In this document: positions 19,801 to 27,755 of the stretch, in pieces
How positions within the stretch are numbered: position 1 is the first letter of the stretch
Layout of the letters: every line of letters begins with the position of its first letter
Assembly: GCF_031127815.1 (NCBI RefSeq)
Contig: NZ_JARXHY010000006.1
Coordinates: forward strand, 267,285 to 331,284
Source of the DNA: Pelagicoccus sp. SDUM812003
GTDB lineage: Bacteria > Verrucomicrobiota > Verrucomicrobiia > Opitutales > Opitutaceae
Length of the DNA stretch: 64,000 nt
Reading direction: 5' to 3'
Translations under genes and position numbers: made by a program
Notes under the pieces: model-generated
The model's input: only the letters and a program-made list of their open reading frames with translations
Told to the model about the DNA's origin: nothing
Database searches by the model: none

Positions 19801-21377
19801 AGCTGACTCCGGTTTCGAATGGGCCGATCGCTGATGGAACCTACCGCTTCGTGAATCGAAAAAGCGGGCTTGCCGCCGGTGTCGACCTCGGCTCCTACGA
19901 GCTGATTCAGGAGGCCTACGAGGGCGACGCCCAGGAATGGGAGGTGACTCATCTGGGAGCGGGCAACTATCGCGTGACCTGGGTGAACCAGAGCTTGAAC
20001 TGGAGCATTGGACTCGAGCAAAACAACGATGATCCGGTGGAGGTGGTGCCTTGGAGCGACCTTACTCGCTTCCGGCGAATGCTGGTGGTGCCTTCGACGG
20101 ACGGCTACTATCGAATCCGTAATGCCGCGAGCGGTTTGGAAACCGTGCCTCTAGGCGCTTCGGTGGAGCAGGACGCTGGCTTGGTGCAATACGTTTTCGA
20201 CGGCAAGCCGCATCACTATTGGGCGATACAAAGCGGATCCGAAGCGCCTTTCCCGACGGGACTGACGTTAGACGTCGCGAACGACGGATACGAAGTGAGC
20301 TGGAGCGCGGTGGAGGGAGCGGATAGCTACTCGGTCAAGCGTTCGAGTACGCCCGGCGGACCCTATGCGGTCATCGCCCAAGGAGTGACGGATACCCGCT
20401 ACAAGGATCAGGACGTGACGATCGGCGAGATCTGGTACTATGTGGTCAGTTCGAAGAGCGGCGCTACGGAAAGCCCCATCAGCGCTGAGGTAGTGGCCAA
20501 TCCGCCTCGCTTGTTCGCGAGCTTCCCGCTGGATGAAGGCAGTGGCGTCGCGGTTTATGACGACTCCGGCTCTGGTTGGCAGGGTGAGCTCATGAATGGG
20601 GCGACTTGGGCTGAGGGCCGAGGCGGCTCGGTGGTCGAGTTCGACGGGACCAACGACCACATTCTACTCTCGCAAGGGATTATGAGCGAGCTGACGGATC
20701 TCACCCTCTCGGTGTGGACGTATCTCGATGCCACCCCGACTTGGTCGCGCATCATCGACTTTGGCTCGGGAACAGGAAACTACATGTTCATCACCCCGAG
20801 CGGGGCGGGAGGTGTCGCGCGGTTCGCTATGACGATCGGTTCTGGAGAGCAGTTGATCAACGGGCCCGAGGCGCTGCCAATCGGCGAATGGGTCCATGTG
20901 GCGGTGACCTTGCAGGGCTCGACCGGGATACTGTATGTCAATGGCGAGGAAGTGGGGCGCAACGAGGAGATGTCGATCACTCCCCAGGATTTGGGCGTCA
21001 CCACGCAAAACTACATTGGCAAGTCTCAATGGCCCGATCCTCATCTCGATGGCAAGGTCGACGATCTTCGCATCTACTCGAACGCGTTTGATGCGGACGG
21101 GGTTCTGGCGCTGTTCGAGGAAGAGCCGCGTCCTCCTATCAGCGAGCAGGAGCTGGCGTCTCCGGGCATCGTCGTGTATGACTCCGTGGCCTACGTGATC
21201 ATCGAGGAAACGGTTCCAGGCCGCGGCTACCAGCTGGAGGTTTGCCAAGACATCAGCGATCCGATTTGGGAAGCTGTCGGCGGGTTCAAGATCGGCGACG
21301 GAGAGGAGCTGACGCTTGAAATGCCTTGGACTGAGGAACGCGTAGCAGGATTTTTCAGAGTCCGACTACGAAAGTGA
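16809..21377 (+). CDS. Secreted multidomain glycoside hydrolase: GH43, GH5-like, CBM6, ricin-type lectin, FN3, LamG
   Basis: 1522 residues. Domains in order: signal region to about 38; GH43 at 45-320 with the three acidic residues in context (YADYPDPD, YDPGLFFDDDG, GEGAHVIKRGDYYYVF); GH43 C-terminal beta-sandwich at 335-535; a GH5-like barrel at 540-850 with acid/base Glu in IQNEP (about 669) and nucleophile Glu in MTEF (about 763); CBM6 at 857-1002 (VEAEDFD at its start); ricin-type beta-trefoil at 1004-1144; FN3 at 1147-1233; LamG at 1236-1438; and an 80-residue C-terminal domain ending FFRVRLRK. GH43 enzymes remove xylose or arabinose; GH5 enzymes cut beta-glucan, mannan or xylan backbones. 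Having an exo- and an endo-type module on one chain suits a branched hemicellulose. It is divergent from the XylR-like gene and controlled by operator copy 2 (inference). Confidence 0.9.
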   Translation: MPHLSRIIAKSCLVDRCALPLVGRIALAVSALFVVPSLLAWQSDNGDGTFSNPVLYADYPDPDIIRVGDDFYMVSTTFVDVPGIRILHSQDLVNWEIAGHAAIEVDGGEAYDLEGDTAYRGGYWACSLRHHDGTFYVLVNPTFGNARLYYADDVSGDWQYHQLDRPAYDPGLFFDDDGTGYIVSGHSRMTLMELSSDYSSVVSQTNDVFDAGGEGAHVIKRGDYYYVFNANPTVWPFQLRCSRATDLQGPWETGHVVLTATTGGHQGSVVELADGSWFGFVHQDSGAIGRMPNIGPVFWEDDWPVFGTPDARDQIADTYEKPILGKAIAQPATSDDFTSSELGLQWQWNHNPDASKWSLSERSGYLRLKPSQADRFWTARNTLTQKGQGPESHGIVKLDVSALQSGDRAGIGTLGKVNSNIFVSVDSEGSKTLRSSMDHRGVGAHDGAVPIALESDTVYLRVDLDFVEELGMCSYSYDGESWTRFGGIFTLGFDITHATFQGQKFALFCYNTETDDSPGYVDVDSFTFGETADQVTLQRGWAVLNEAGTTFVADNGQLIRGPFASTEWGNPPPRENLAKLKELGLNAVHLYGEVFDPDYPAEGSQAPGYSAARMDSMVEMTRELGLYLVITIGNGANNGDYNYDYIIDFWDFYAPRYADETHVIFEIQNEPVAWTPPYSQAVLDMEVDAYNTIRSHAPDTPVLLMTYAVLSNWNAALSDLSKIHDDIDWSNAAVGFHGYAGHEETPPALEEILDAGYPMFMTEFTTSEWGYSLDHIDLEMTATLERLQISWLNFLHVPPNFINEAISDPTAYSDIVNRSGLGWVPDYGDWPQQRGVFGNQGLPRETTSEWVNDKLTGTLRVEAEDFDTGGQGIAYNDRDSENSGGQYRLEEGVDIQSVSDGGSAYAVTSTESGEWLEYTIFAKEPGLYTFRLRYASNVSDGAIRADFNGVDATGVVDLSSTGGSGNWSSIEEEVFLDYGQQKVRLSIESGGVRLNWFELTPVSNGPIADGTYRFVNRKSGLAAGVDLGSYELIQEAYEGDAQEWEVTHLGAGNYRVTWVNQSLNWSIGLEQNNDDPVEVVPWSDLTRFRRMLVVPSTDGYYRIRNAASGLETVPLGASVEQDAGLVQYVFDGKPHHYWAIQSGSEAPFPTGLTLDVANDGYEVSWSAVEGADSYSVKRSSTPGGPYAVIAQGVTDTRYKDQDVTIGEIWYYVVSSKSGATESPISAEVVANPPRLFASFPLDEGSGVAVYDDSGSGWQGELMNGATWAEGRGGSVVEFDGTNDHILLSQGIMSELTDLTLSVWTYLDATPTWSRIIDFGSGTGNYMFITPSGAGGVARFAMTIGSGEQLINGPEALPIGEWVHVAVTLQGSTGILYVNGEEVGRNEEMSITPQDLGVTTQNYIGKSQWPDPHLDGKVDDLRIYSNAFDADGVLALFEEEPRPPISEQELASPGIVVYDSVAYVIIEETVPGRGYQLEVCQDISDPIWEAVGGFKIGDGEELTLEMPWTEERVAGFFRVRLRK

Positions 21378-21543
21378 CGATGCGCGTCGGTTTTCAACGT
21401 CAGGGCCGAACACGCTCGATTTTATCAGCCGGTGCCGCGTAAGGTTCCCACTCTTCGATGATGGGCGGAAGCGACCGAGCGCGCTGCCTCATCGTTCGTC
21501 TTTCCCACTTCGTGAATCGTAACCCCTCATTCGACACCTCGAC

Positions 21544-23865
21544 ATGATTCGAAAACTCAACGAAATCGCCATGCTCTCGCTGCTTCTCTGCCATCCGGCC
21601 ATCGCTGCGTCGGATCTGCTCAAATACGACGAGCCAGGGCAGATGGAACCGCTCTCCGAGGGGCTGCCCATCGGCAACGGAAGTATCGGCGCCTTGATCA
21701 TGGGGCGCCCGGCGGAGGAGCGTATCGTCTTGAACAACGATACGCTTTGGGCGGGAGGGCCCTACGATCCAAGCTATCCAGAGGCGAAGGAAGCCTTGCC
21801 CGAAATCCGGCGTCTGCTTTTCGAGAACAAGCATCGCGAGGCTCAGGCCCTCGTGCAGGAGTCCTTTCTCTCAAAGCCGCAGGCCCAGATGAGCTATCAA
21901 GCGATGGCGGATCTGATGTTGAGTTTCCCCGGCCATGATCAAGCGAAGTCCTACGGGCGTCAGCTCGATCTGAGCGAAGCTGTAGCTACGGTGAGCTACC
22001 AGATCGATGGGGTGACCTACACGCGCGAGCATTTCGCAAGCGCTCCCGACGGTGTCGTGGTGGTTCGCCTTCAAGCGGATAGGCCAGGGAGCATCGATGT
22101 GACGCTGCACCTCGACTCGCTGCATGAACGCGTTCGCCGGGAGTTTTGGCCGGATGGGTTTAGGATCACTGGGCGAAACAGCGATCGGCATGGGATTGAC
22201 GGGCAGCTGAGCTGGTCGGTGGAAGCGTCGGTGCTACGCGAAGGCGGCTGGGCGCTGCCGGGAGATAACTACCTCCGTATTCGTGATGCAGATACGGTGA
22301 CCTTGCTGATTGCCGCCAATACCAGCCATGTGAGCTGGAAGGACGTGAGTGGCAGCCCGATGGCTCGAAATCAAGCGCAGCTCGAGACGGCTAATGCTTA
22401 TTCCTACGACGAACTGAAAGAGCGGCATCTTGAAGACTATCGATCCCTGTTCGAGCGCGTTTCTCTGGAACTGGAGGGCGCTGATCCGGAACTGGGCCAG
22501 CGCTTCACTGACGAGCGCATCGCAACCTTTTCGCAGGATCAGGATCCCGAGATGGCGGCCCTCTACTTCAATTTCGCCCGCTATCTGCTGATCTCCTCAT
22601 CGCGTCCGGGTGGGCAACCAGCCAATCTGCAAGGGCTCTGGAACGACAAGCTTTTCGCTCCTTGGGACAGCAAGTACACCATCAACATCAATACGGAGAT
22701 GAACTACTGGCCGGCCCAGGTCACGCAGCTCGCCGAATGCGTCGAGCCTCTGGCTTCCATGTTGCACGACCTGGCGGAATCCGGTCAGCGAACCGCGAAA
22801 AACTTCTATGGCGCATCCGGTTGGGTGACCCATCACAATACGGACCTTTGGCGAGCGACCGGCCCGATCGATGGGGCGTTCTGGGGCATGTGGCCCACGG
22901 GTGGCGCTTGGCTGAGTCTCTTTCTCTGGGAGCGCTTCGAGTTTAGCGGCGACCTCGAAACGCTGGAGGCGGACTACCCGGTGCTCAAAGGGGCCGCACG
23001 GTTCTTTTTGGATACGCTAGTGGAGGATCCAAGAACTGGATACTTGGTGACGGCGCCTTCGAACTCGCCGGAAAACGCCCACCATCCAGGTGTGACCAAT
23101 GCAGCGGGCCCGACCATGGACAACGCCATCCTGCGCGACCTGTTTTCTGCGGTGGTCCAAGCCAGCGAAGAGCTCGGCGTAGACGAGGCGTTTCGTGAAG
23201 AAGTGGAGTCTGCGGCTGAACGCTTGCCTCCTTTCAAGATCGGTGAGGCGGGGCAGTTGCAGGAGTGGCAGTTCGACTGGGATCTAGAGGCTCCGGAAAG
23301 GGACCACCGACATGTCTCCCATCTCTACGCGCTGCACCCCAGCAATCAGATTTCTCCCGTACAGACGCCGGAGCTCGCCAAAGCCGCTCGCAAATCGCTG
23401 GAGCTGCGGGGAGATGAAGGAACGGGCTGGAGCTTGGCCTGGAAGGTGAATTTTTGGGCCCGCCTGCTCGAGGGCGAACGAGCTCACGATCTGTTGGAGC
23501 TGCTGATCAGCCCGGGATTTTGCTACACCAACATGTTCGACGCTCATCCGCCGTTTCAGATCGACGGCAATTTCGGTGGCGCAAGCGGTGTCGTTGAAAT
23601 GTTGTTACAAAGTCATCTGGTTGAAGGCGAGTCTCGGGTCATTCATTTGCTGCCAGCTCTTCCTGAGGCTTGGAAGGAAGGTGAAATCCGCGGATTTAGA
23701 ACGCGTGGCGGTTTCGAGGTCGATATGTCTTGGAAGCAGGGAGCTCGCGTATCCGCCAAAATCGAATCGCGATTAGGCGGCTCGTTGGTGGTGAAGATTG
23801 GGGATCGTACCCATCGTTTCAATACCGATAAGGGCGAGCTCATCGAGGTCTCAGAGAAGCTCTAA
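21544..23865 (+). CDS. Secreted glycoside hydrolase family 95 (alpha-L-fucosidase or alpha-L-galactosidase)
   Basis: 773 residues, close to the usual GH95 length. A signal peptide (about 1-22) is followed by the N-terminal beta-sandwich (EGLPIGNGSIGALIMG, LNNDTLWAGGPYDPSY, typical GH95 block) and the helical barrel. Conserved active-site surroundings are visible: HHNTDLWR, APSNSPEN, PTMDNAILRDLF, HVSHLYALHPSNQI and QIDGNFGG. GH95 enzymes remove alpha-1,2-linked L-fucose, or L-galactose in some plant-type substrates, by inversion. It follows the GH43-GH5 gene by 166 bases on the same strand and may share its transcript. Fucosylated xyloglucan or a fucose-bearing algal glycan would explain GH43, GH5 and GH95 together; the exact linkage cannot be read from sequence alone. 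Confidence 0.92.
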   Translation: MIRKLNEIAMLSLLLCHPAIAASDLLKYDEPGQMEPLSEGLPIGNGSIGALIMGRPAEERIVLNNDTLWAGGPYDPSYPEAKEALPEIRRLLFENKHREAQALVQESFLSKPQAQMSYQAMADLMLSFPGHDQAKSYGRQLDLSEAVATVSYQIDGVTYTREHFASAPDGVVVVRLQADRPGSIDVTLHLDSLHERVRREFWPDGFRITGRNSDRHGIDGQLSWSVEASVLREGGWALPGDNYLRIRDADTVTLLIAANTSHVSWKDVSGSPMARNQAQLETANAYSYDELKERHLEDYRSLFERVSLELEGADPELGQRFTDERIATFSQDQDPEMAALYFNFARYLLISSSRPGGQPANLQGLWNDKLFAPWDSKYTININTEMNYWPAQVTQLAECVEPLASMLHDLAESGQRTAKNFYGASGWVTHHNTDLWRATGPIDGAFWGMWPTGGAWLSLFLWERFEFSGDLETLEADYPVLKGAARFFLDTLVEDPRTGYLVTAPSNSPENAHHPGVTNAAGPTMDNAILRDLFSAVVQASEELGVDEAFREEVESAAERLPPFKIGEAGQLQEWQFDWDLEAPERDHRHVSHLYALHPSNQISPVQTPELAKAARKSLELRGDEGTGWSLAWKVNFWARLLEGERAHDLLELLISPGFCYTNMFDAHPPFQIDGNFGGASGVVEMLLQSHLVEGESRVIHLLPALPEAWKEGEIRGFRTRGGFEVDMSWKQGARVSAKIESRLGGSLVVKIGDRTHRFNTDKGELIEVSEKL

Positions 23866-23987
23866 GGGACCTCGCGACCAAACCCGTTTGAAGACGCCCC
23901 TCGGGCGCGTCGTTTCCGCATGGACCTTGGCTTACGCCTCGCCCAGCGCGCGAGGCATAGCCAGCGGCCGGGAGCGATCGGAAGAGC

Positions 23988-24932
23988 TCACTCCTCGATT
24001 TCCGCTTCGTCCTCCATGACGTCGACGACTTCCAGTTCGCCCATGGAGACGTCGCCGGGCAACAGGTTGCGTTTCAGTCTTCCGGATTCGTTTCCGAAAA
24101 GGCTGGACGCCGCTCGAGCCATGTTGGCGAACTCCTCGTCGAAACTTCTGCCCCTCGCCCTAATGCTGAATCGCGTGATCCAGAGCAGATTCTTCTCTTT
24201 GGATTCCACAAGTTTCCTGAAGTCGTAGGCTTGCAGGATTACGAAGTAGCGCTCGGTCTCGATCTCGGCTTCGAGGTCGTTCAGGATGTTGCGTTGCGGC
24301 CCTAGGATAGGCCCCATGCTGTAGTAGTCGACCAGCGTGGGCGCGTATCCGAGCAGCTGCGCGTTGTACTCGTTGGCCTTGCGCCTGGCGCGTTCCGCCA
24401 TGTCCTGCAGGAGCAGCATCGTTTCCAGTTCTCCGATGGACTGGCTCATTTCGGAGCTTTGTTCCGCTGTGAGGCTTCCGTCTGATCCGATGTCGCTGTT
24501 GATGCTGTTGATCGAATTCATGGCGTTCGCCATCTCGTCGATGGCGACGTTTCTGAAGCCGTCGTGATGGGGGATCGTCTTTCCCCAGTTCAGGACGATG
24601 AGCAGGTCGGTCTTTTGGGGGTCGGTTTCCGGCACGTAGTTCTCTTCCGCCAAAGCGGTCGCGATATGGTTGGCCAACTCCTCCTGGCTCAGGGCGATCA
24701 AGGATTCGTCCTTTTCGGTGGGGTCGATCAGTTTGCCAATTCCCAGAGCGTAGGTCTCCGGCTTCCATTGACCGTCTTCGAGCCGCTCGCGTTGGTAGAG
24801 CGGACTGACCACCGAGTGGGCGACGGTGCGTGGTGGCTTTTTTTTCACTTCCTTTGCGAACAGCCCGGGAGTGGAAAGAGTCAGTGCGGCGACGCAAAGG
24901 AGCGGCAGGGCGAGCGGAGTTGCTTTATTCAT
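23988..24932 (-). CDS. Exported protein of unknown function
   Basis: 314 residues with a signal peptide (LPLLCVAALTLSTPGLFA). The mature part has a mixed alpha/beta pattern: LIVLNWGKTIPHHDG, then an Asn/Ser-rich helix, DYYSMGPILGPQRNIL, and strands YFVILQAYDFRKLV and LLWITRFSIRARG. The alternation of an early ALAEENYVPE segment with a later strand pair reminds me of small lipoprotein-type families with periodic strands (DUF4136-like), but I cannot assign one. It is convergent with GH95 and divergent from the second GH43, and has no obvious link to sugar use. Confidence 0.65.
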   Translation of the reverse strand: MNKATPLALPLLCVAALTLSTPGLFAKEVKKKPPRTVAHSVVSPLYQRERLEDGQWKPETYALGIGKLIDPTEKDESLIALSQEELANHIATALAEENYVPETDPQKTDLLIVLNWGKTIPHHDGFRNVAIDEMANAMNSINSINSDIGSDGSLTAEQSSEMSQSIGELETMLLLQDMAERARRKANEYNAQLLGYAPTLVDYYSMGPILGPQRNILNDLEAEIETERYFVILQAYDFRKLVESKEKNLLWITRFSIRARGRSFDEEFANMARAASSLFGNESGRLKRNLLPGDVSMGELEVVDVMEDEAEIEE

Positions 24933-25105
24933 GAGAGAAAACGATTCCTAAACTGATAAGAAAGCGCAACGGCTGAAGCTAGGCTTGGAGGCCTCGGAAG
25001 TGGATCCCATAAGGAAATGAACGTAGCAGCATCGTCATTTCCGAAACGGAAAACAAGGGACTTCGCTACCTTTAAGGCAATTTTCTAATAAGGCCTTCGA
25101 ATCGC

Positions 25106-25121
25106 TATGACTAAGGTTATA
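25106..25121. promoter_or_regulatory. Palindromic operator, copy 3
   Basis: TATGACTAAGGTTATA matches copy 2 in 15 of 16 positions. It sits in the gap upstream of the second GH43 gene, 415 bases before its start codon, and supports a shared regulon with the TonB receptor and the GH43-GH5 enzyme. Confidence 0.6.
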
Positions 25122-25440
25122 ACAAGATGATTACGATCATTGGCTTGTGTGGTTCCGTTTCATTTCGCTTCATGATTTCTGCCGTTTTCACATCGGAGCA
25201 GGGGGTTCGTTCTCTGTTTCGATTTCCCTCCTCGTTCGTCACAACGCTGCTCTCGCGTGCAGGCCTTGTAGCGTATTCCCCCCTTTTTAGTGAAATGCCG
25301 CAGTTCTTAATGGTTTTTGAAAATCTAGAATCGCGAGCCTGGTTCTTGTTTTATATAAAATATATATAGTGAAAAGACTTCTTAACGATAAGGTCGAGTT
25401 TGCTTTTCTCGGTTCCTATCGGTTGCCCCAAGTATAAATG

Positions 25441-25472
25441 CTGCAGTCTTCGTAAGCGAGCGAAGGCTGCAG
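25441..25472. promoter_or_regulatory. Leader hairpin before second GH43
   Basis: CTGCAGTCTTCG and CGAAGGCTGCAG form a 12-bp stem with a single wobble-type mismatch around an eight-base loop. No T-run follows on the plus strand, so it is not a standard terminator. It could stabilise the mRNA, act as a protein site, or be a remnant of a repeat. Confidence 0.4.
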
Positions 25473-25535
25473 TCGCTTGTAACGGCTGTGGACGTGACCT
25501 TCTCTGTTCGAGATGAATGTGATTTAAGATATATT

Positions 25536-27212
25536 ATGATAAAGTATAAGCGATTCGCGCTGAGCCTTGGGTTGAGTTCAGTCTTTATTTCGAGTTCGAT
25601 GGCGACGCCTGAAGCGGTGGCATTTGACTGGTTCGAATACTCGGGGCACGACAAGACGATCAGTCGCGTTGTGGAGCCTGGCCAGTTTCACAATCCCATT
25701 CTATCAGGTTTCTACCCGGATCCGAGCATTTGCAGGGCGGGCGACGACTACTATCTGGTGAATTCCACCTTCGCGTATTTTCCAGGACTCCCGATCTTTC
25801 ACAGCAAGGACCTGGTGAACTGGAAGCAGGTGGGGAACGCCATCGATCGACCGAGCCAGCTGACCTACGATGGGCTTGAGGTGTCTATGGGCATCTTCGC
25901 ACCTGCCATAACCTATCACGACGGGCTCTTCTACTTGATCTGCACTCATGTGACCCGCGAGGGCAACTTCGTGTTGACTGCGGAGGATCCTGCGGGACCG
26001 TGGTCCGACCCGTACGTCTTGAAGTTTCGCGGTATCGATCCATCGCTCTTTTTCGACGACGATGGACGGGCTTGGATCGTGAACAACGACGATCCGGAGG
26101 GCGAGCCCTTGTACGAGGGCCATCGAGCTATCCGCATCCAGGAGTTCGATCTTGAAGCCATGCAGGTCAAGGGTCCGCGCAAGGTGCTGGTGAATGGAGG
26201 TGTAGACATTTCGACCAAACCGATTTGGATCGAAGGGCCGCACCTTTATAAGAAGGACGGCTGGTATTACCTTTCGGCAGCCGAAGGTGGCACCGGTCCA
26301 GGCCATTCGCAGGTGGTTTTCCGCAGCAAAAAAGTGGATGGTCCCTACGAGCCTTGGGACCGGAATCCGATCCTCACCCAGCGCGGTCTGCCGGACAAGG
26401 TTTTCGGAGCGGTGACTTGCACTGGCCATTCCGACTTGGTCGAGGGGCCCGACGGCAAATGGTGGGCGACCTTCTTGGGAGTCCGCCCCTACGACGGCTC
26501 CGCTTCGCCTATGGGACGTGAGACCTTTCTCATGCCTGTGGAGTGGACCGAGGACGGCTGGCCGACGATCTTGCCCGTAGACGAACGGGTGCCTCTCTAT
26601 CTCGACGCTCCTGGAGGGGCGGTGGTTGAGACATCGGAATCGCTTCCGCTGTCTGGCTCGTTCACCTGGCGCGACCAATTCGACAGCGGCACGCTTTCGA
26701 AGGCTTGGATCATGCTCCGCGCGCCCTCCGAGCAATGGTGGAGCTTCGAGCAGGGCTGGGAGGGCAGCGTGGCCATCGCTCCGAGGAAGGCGACCCTGAG
26801 CAGCAAGGAAAACCCCAGCTATCTCGCTCGTCGCGTGCAGCATCACGAATTCTACGCTGAAACCTTGATGGAGGTTCCGAGCGAAGAGGGCGTATCCGCA
26901 GGGCTTGCCCTGTTTCAAAACGATCGTTTCCACTACTTCCTCGCGGCGCGGAGGCTCGGGCAGAAAAGCATCCTCAGCCTGGAGCGCGTGAAGGATGGAG
27001 AAACGGAGGTCTTGAACGAGGTCGAGGTCGCGAACACGGACAAGATCGCTCTTCGAGTGGAAGGAGACGAGGATCTGTGCTCCTTTGAATACGCGGTGAA
27101 GCCGGACGCCTGGCTTACGCTGGCGGCGAATCTGGATGCTCGAATGATAACGACTGCTGTCGCGGGTGGATTCGTCGGGGCTACGGTCGGAATGCATGCG
27201 CGGCTCGACTGA
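25536..27212 (+). CDS. Secreted GH43 beta-xylosidase/arabinofuranosidase
   Basis: 558 residues from ATG 25536, where a signal peptide begins (MIKYKRFALSLGLSSVFISS); the frame extends 16 codons upstream without an export signal. The five-bladed GH43 propeller spans about 55-350 with the catalytic acids in context: base Asp in GFYPDPSI, pKa modulator Asp in GIDPSLFFDDDG and acid Glu in IEGPHLYKKDGWYYL. A C-terminal GH43 beta-sandwich follows at about 375-555, as in beta-xylosidases of the XynB type. The product is probably periplasmic or surface-bound and releases xylose or arabinose from oligosaccharides brought in by the receptor. Regulated, by inference, through operator copy 3. Confidence 0.92.
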   Translation: MIKYKRFALSLGLSSVFISSSMATPEAVAFDWFEYSGHDKTISRVVEPGQFHNPILSGFYPDPSICRAGDDYYLVNSTFAYFPGLPIFHSKDLVNWKQVGNAIDRPSQLTYDGLEVSMGIFAPAITYHDGLFYLICTHVTREGNFVLTAEDPAGPWSDPYVLKFRGIDPSLFFDDDGRAWIVNNDDPEGEPLYEGHRAIRIQEFDLEAMQVKGPRKVLVNGGVDISTKPIWIEGPHLYKKDGWYYLSAAEGGTGPGHSQVVFRSKKVDGPYEPWDRNPILTQRGLPDKVFGAVTCTGHSDLVEGPDGKWWATFLGVRPYDGSASPMGRETFLMPVEWTEDGWPTILPVDERVPLYLDAPGGAVVETSESLPLSGSFTWRDQFDSGTLSKAWIMLRAPSEQWWSFEQGWEGSVAIAPRKATLSSKENPSYLARRVQHHEFYAETLMEVPSEEGVSAGLALFQNDRFHYFLAARRLGQKSILSLERVKDGETEVLNEVEVANTDKIALRVEGDEDLCSFEYAVKPDAWLTLAANLDARMITTAVAGGFVGATVGMHARLD

Positions 27213-27545
27213 TCGCCTCCGTTGTCCGACAGGCAGATTGTTTCCAGGGAGAGCGACTGTGTTGTTCGCAGCTTCGCTGGTCTTCTGGCGACTGGACCGT
27301 AGCGATTGCCGGGAGGGCTGCGCCTTGTTCGGAAGAACGGGAAGGCTGCTATTCGAACGCTGCTCCTCATCGCGAATGCTACGCCCCTTCGTCTGTTTCG
27401 TTTCGACGACACCGGTCCTGATTCGGAGAGTGGCGCAGCTCGCTATAGCATTTTGTCGGAGACTGACTTTGGATAATCCCCTCTGTTTTGAATCAATCAG
27501 ACTCTCGTCCCTATGCTGCTGTTTTCACGGTCTAGAAGCTGTCTC

Positions 27546-27561
27546 CAATACTTAGGTTATA
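27546..27561. promoter_or_regulatory. Palindromic operator-like site, copy 4
   Basis: CAATACTTAGGTTATA keeps the right half AGGTTATA intact and 13 of 16 positions of the family. No gene start lies within a kilobase downstream on the plus strand, so the site may be a relic of a lost gene or may serve an unrecognised transcript. Confidence 0.4.
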
Positions 27562-27727
27562 GAGAAGTCTTCACTAATGCCGCCTAGACTAACACCGCGC
27601 TGCGTACAACCTACAGGCTGTTTGTTTGTATTTTTGTTTACGGGCATGCGCGCGCTAAAAGCCTAGCGACAAAGACATTGAACGCCTTGCGCGAAGGAGC
27701 GCCTGCATGCTCTCTGGTATATCAGTT

Positions 27728-27755
27728 GGCGACCCTCTTTGGTTGGAGGGTCGCC
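27728..27755. terminator. GC-rich hairpin, possible terminator
   Basis: GGCGACCCTC (27728-27737) and GAGGGTCGCC (27746-27755) pair perfectly around an eight-base loop. There is no adjacent T-run on the plus strand, so termination is uncertain. Confidence 0.35.

Larger units (their letters stand above)
24933..25535. promoter_or_regulatory. Intergenic region upstream of second GH43
   Basis: About 600 bases without a convincing gene; the 80-residue frame at 25127-25369 has no family features. The region holds operator copy 3 at 25106-25121, an AT-rich promoter-like stretch near 25350-25370 (TATATAAAATATATATAG) and a strong hairpin at 25441-25472, 64 bases before the GH43 start, which implies a long 5' leader. 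Confidence 0.5.

Noticed and set aside
23880..23935. Possible terminator between GH95 and the unknown exported protein
   Set aside because: A GACGCCC/GGGCGCGTC stem exists but with a bulge and without a clear T-run on either strand.
25127..25369. 80-residue plus-strand frame
   Set aside because: Overlaps the operator-containing leader of the second GH43 and has no start signal or family features.
25704..27197. 497-residue minus-strand frame
   Set aside because: Antisense shadow of the second GH43, no recognisable domain.
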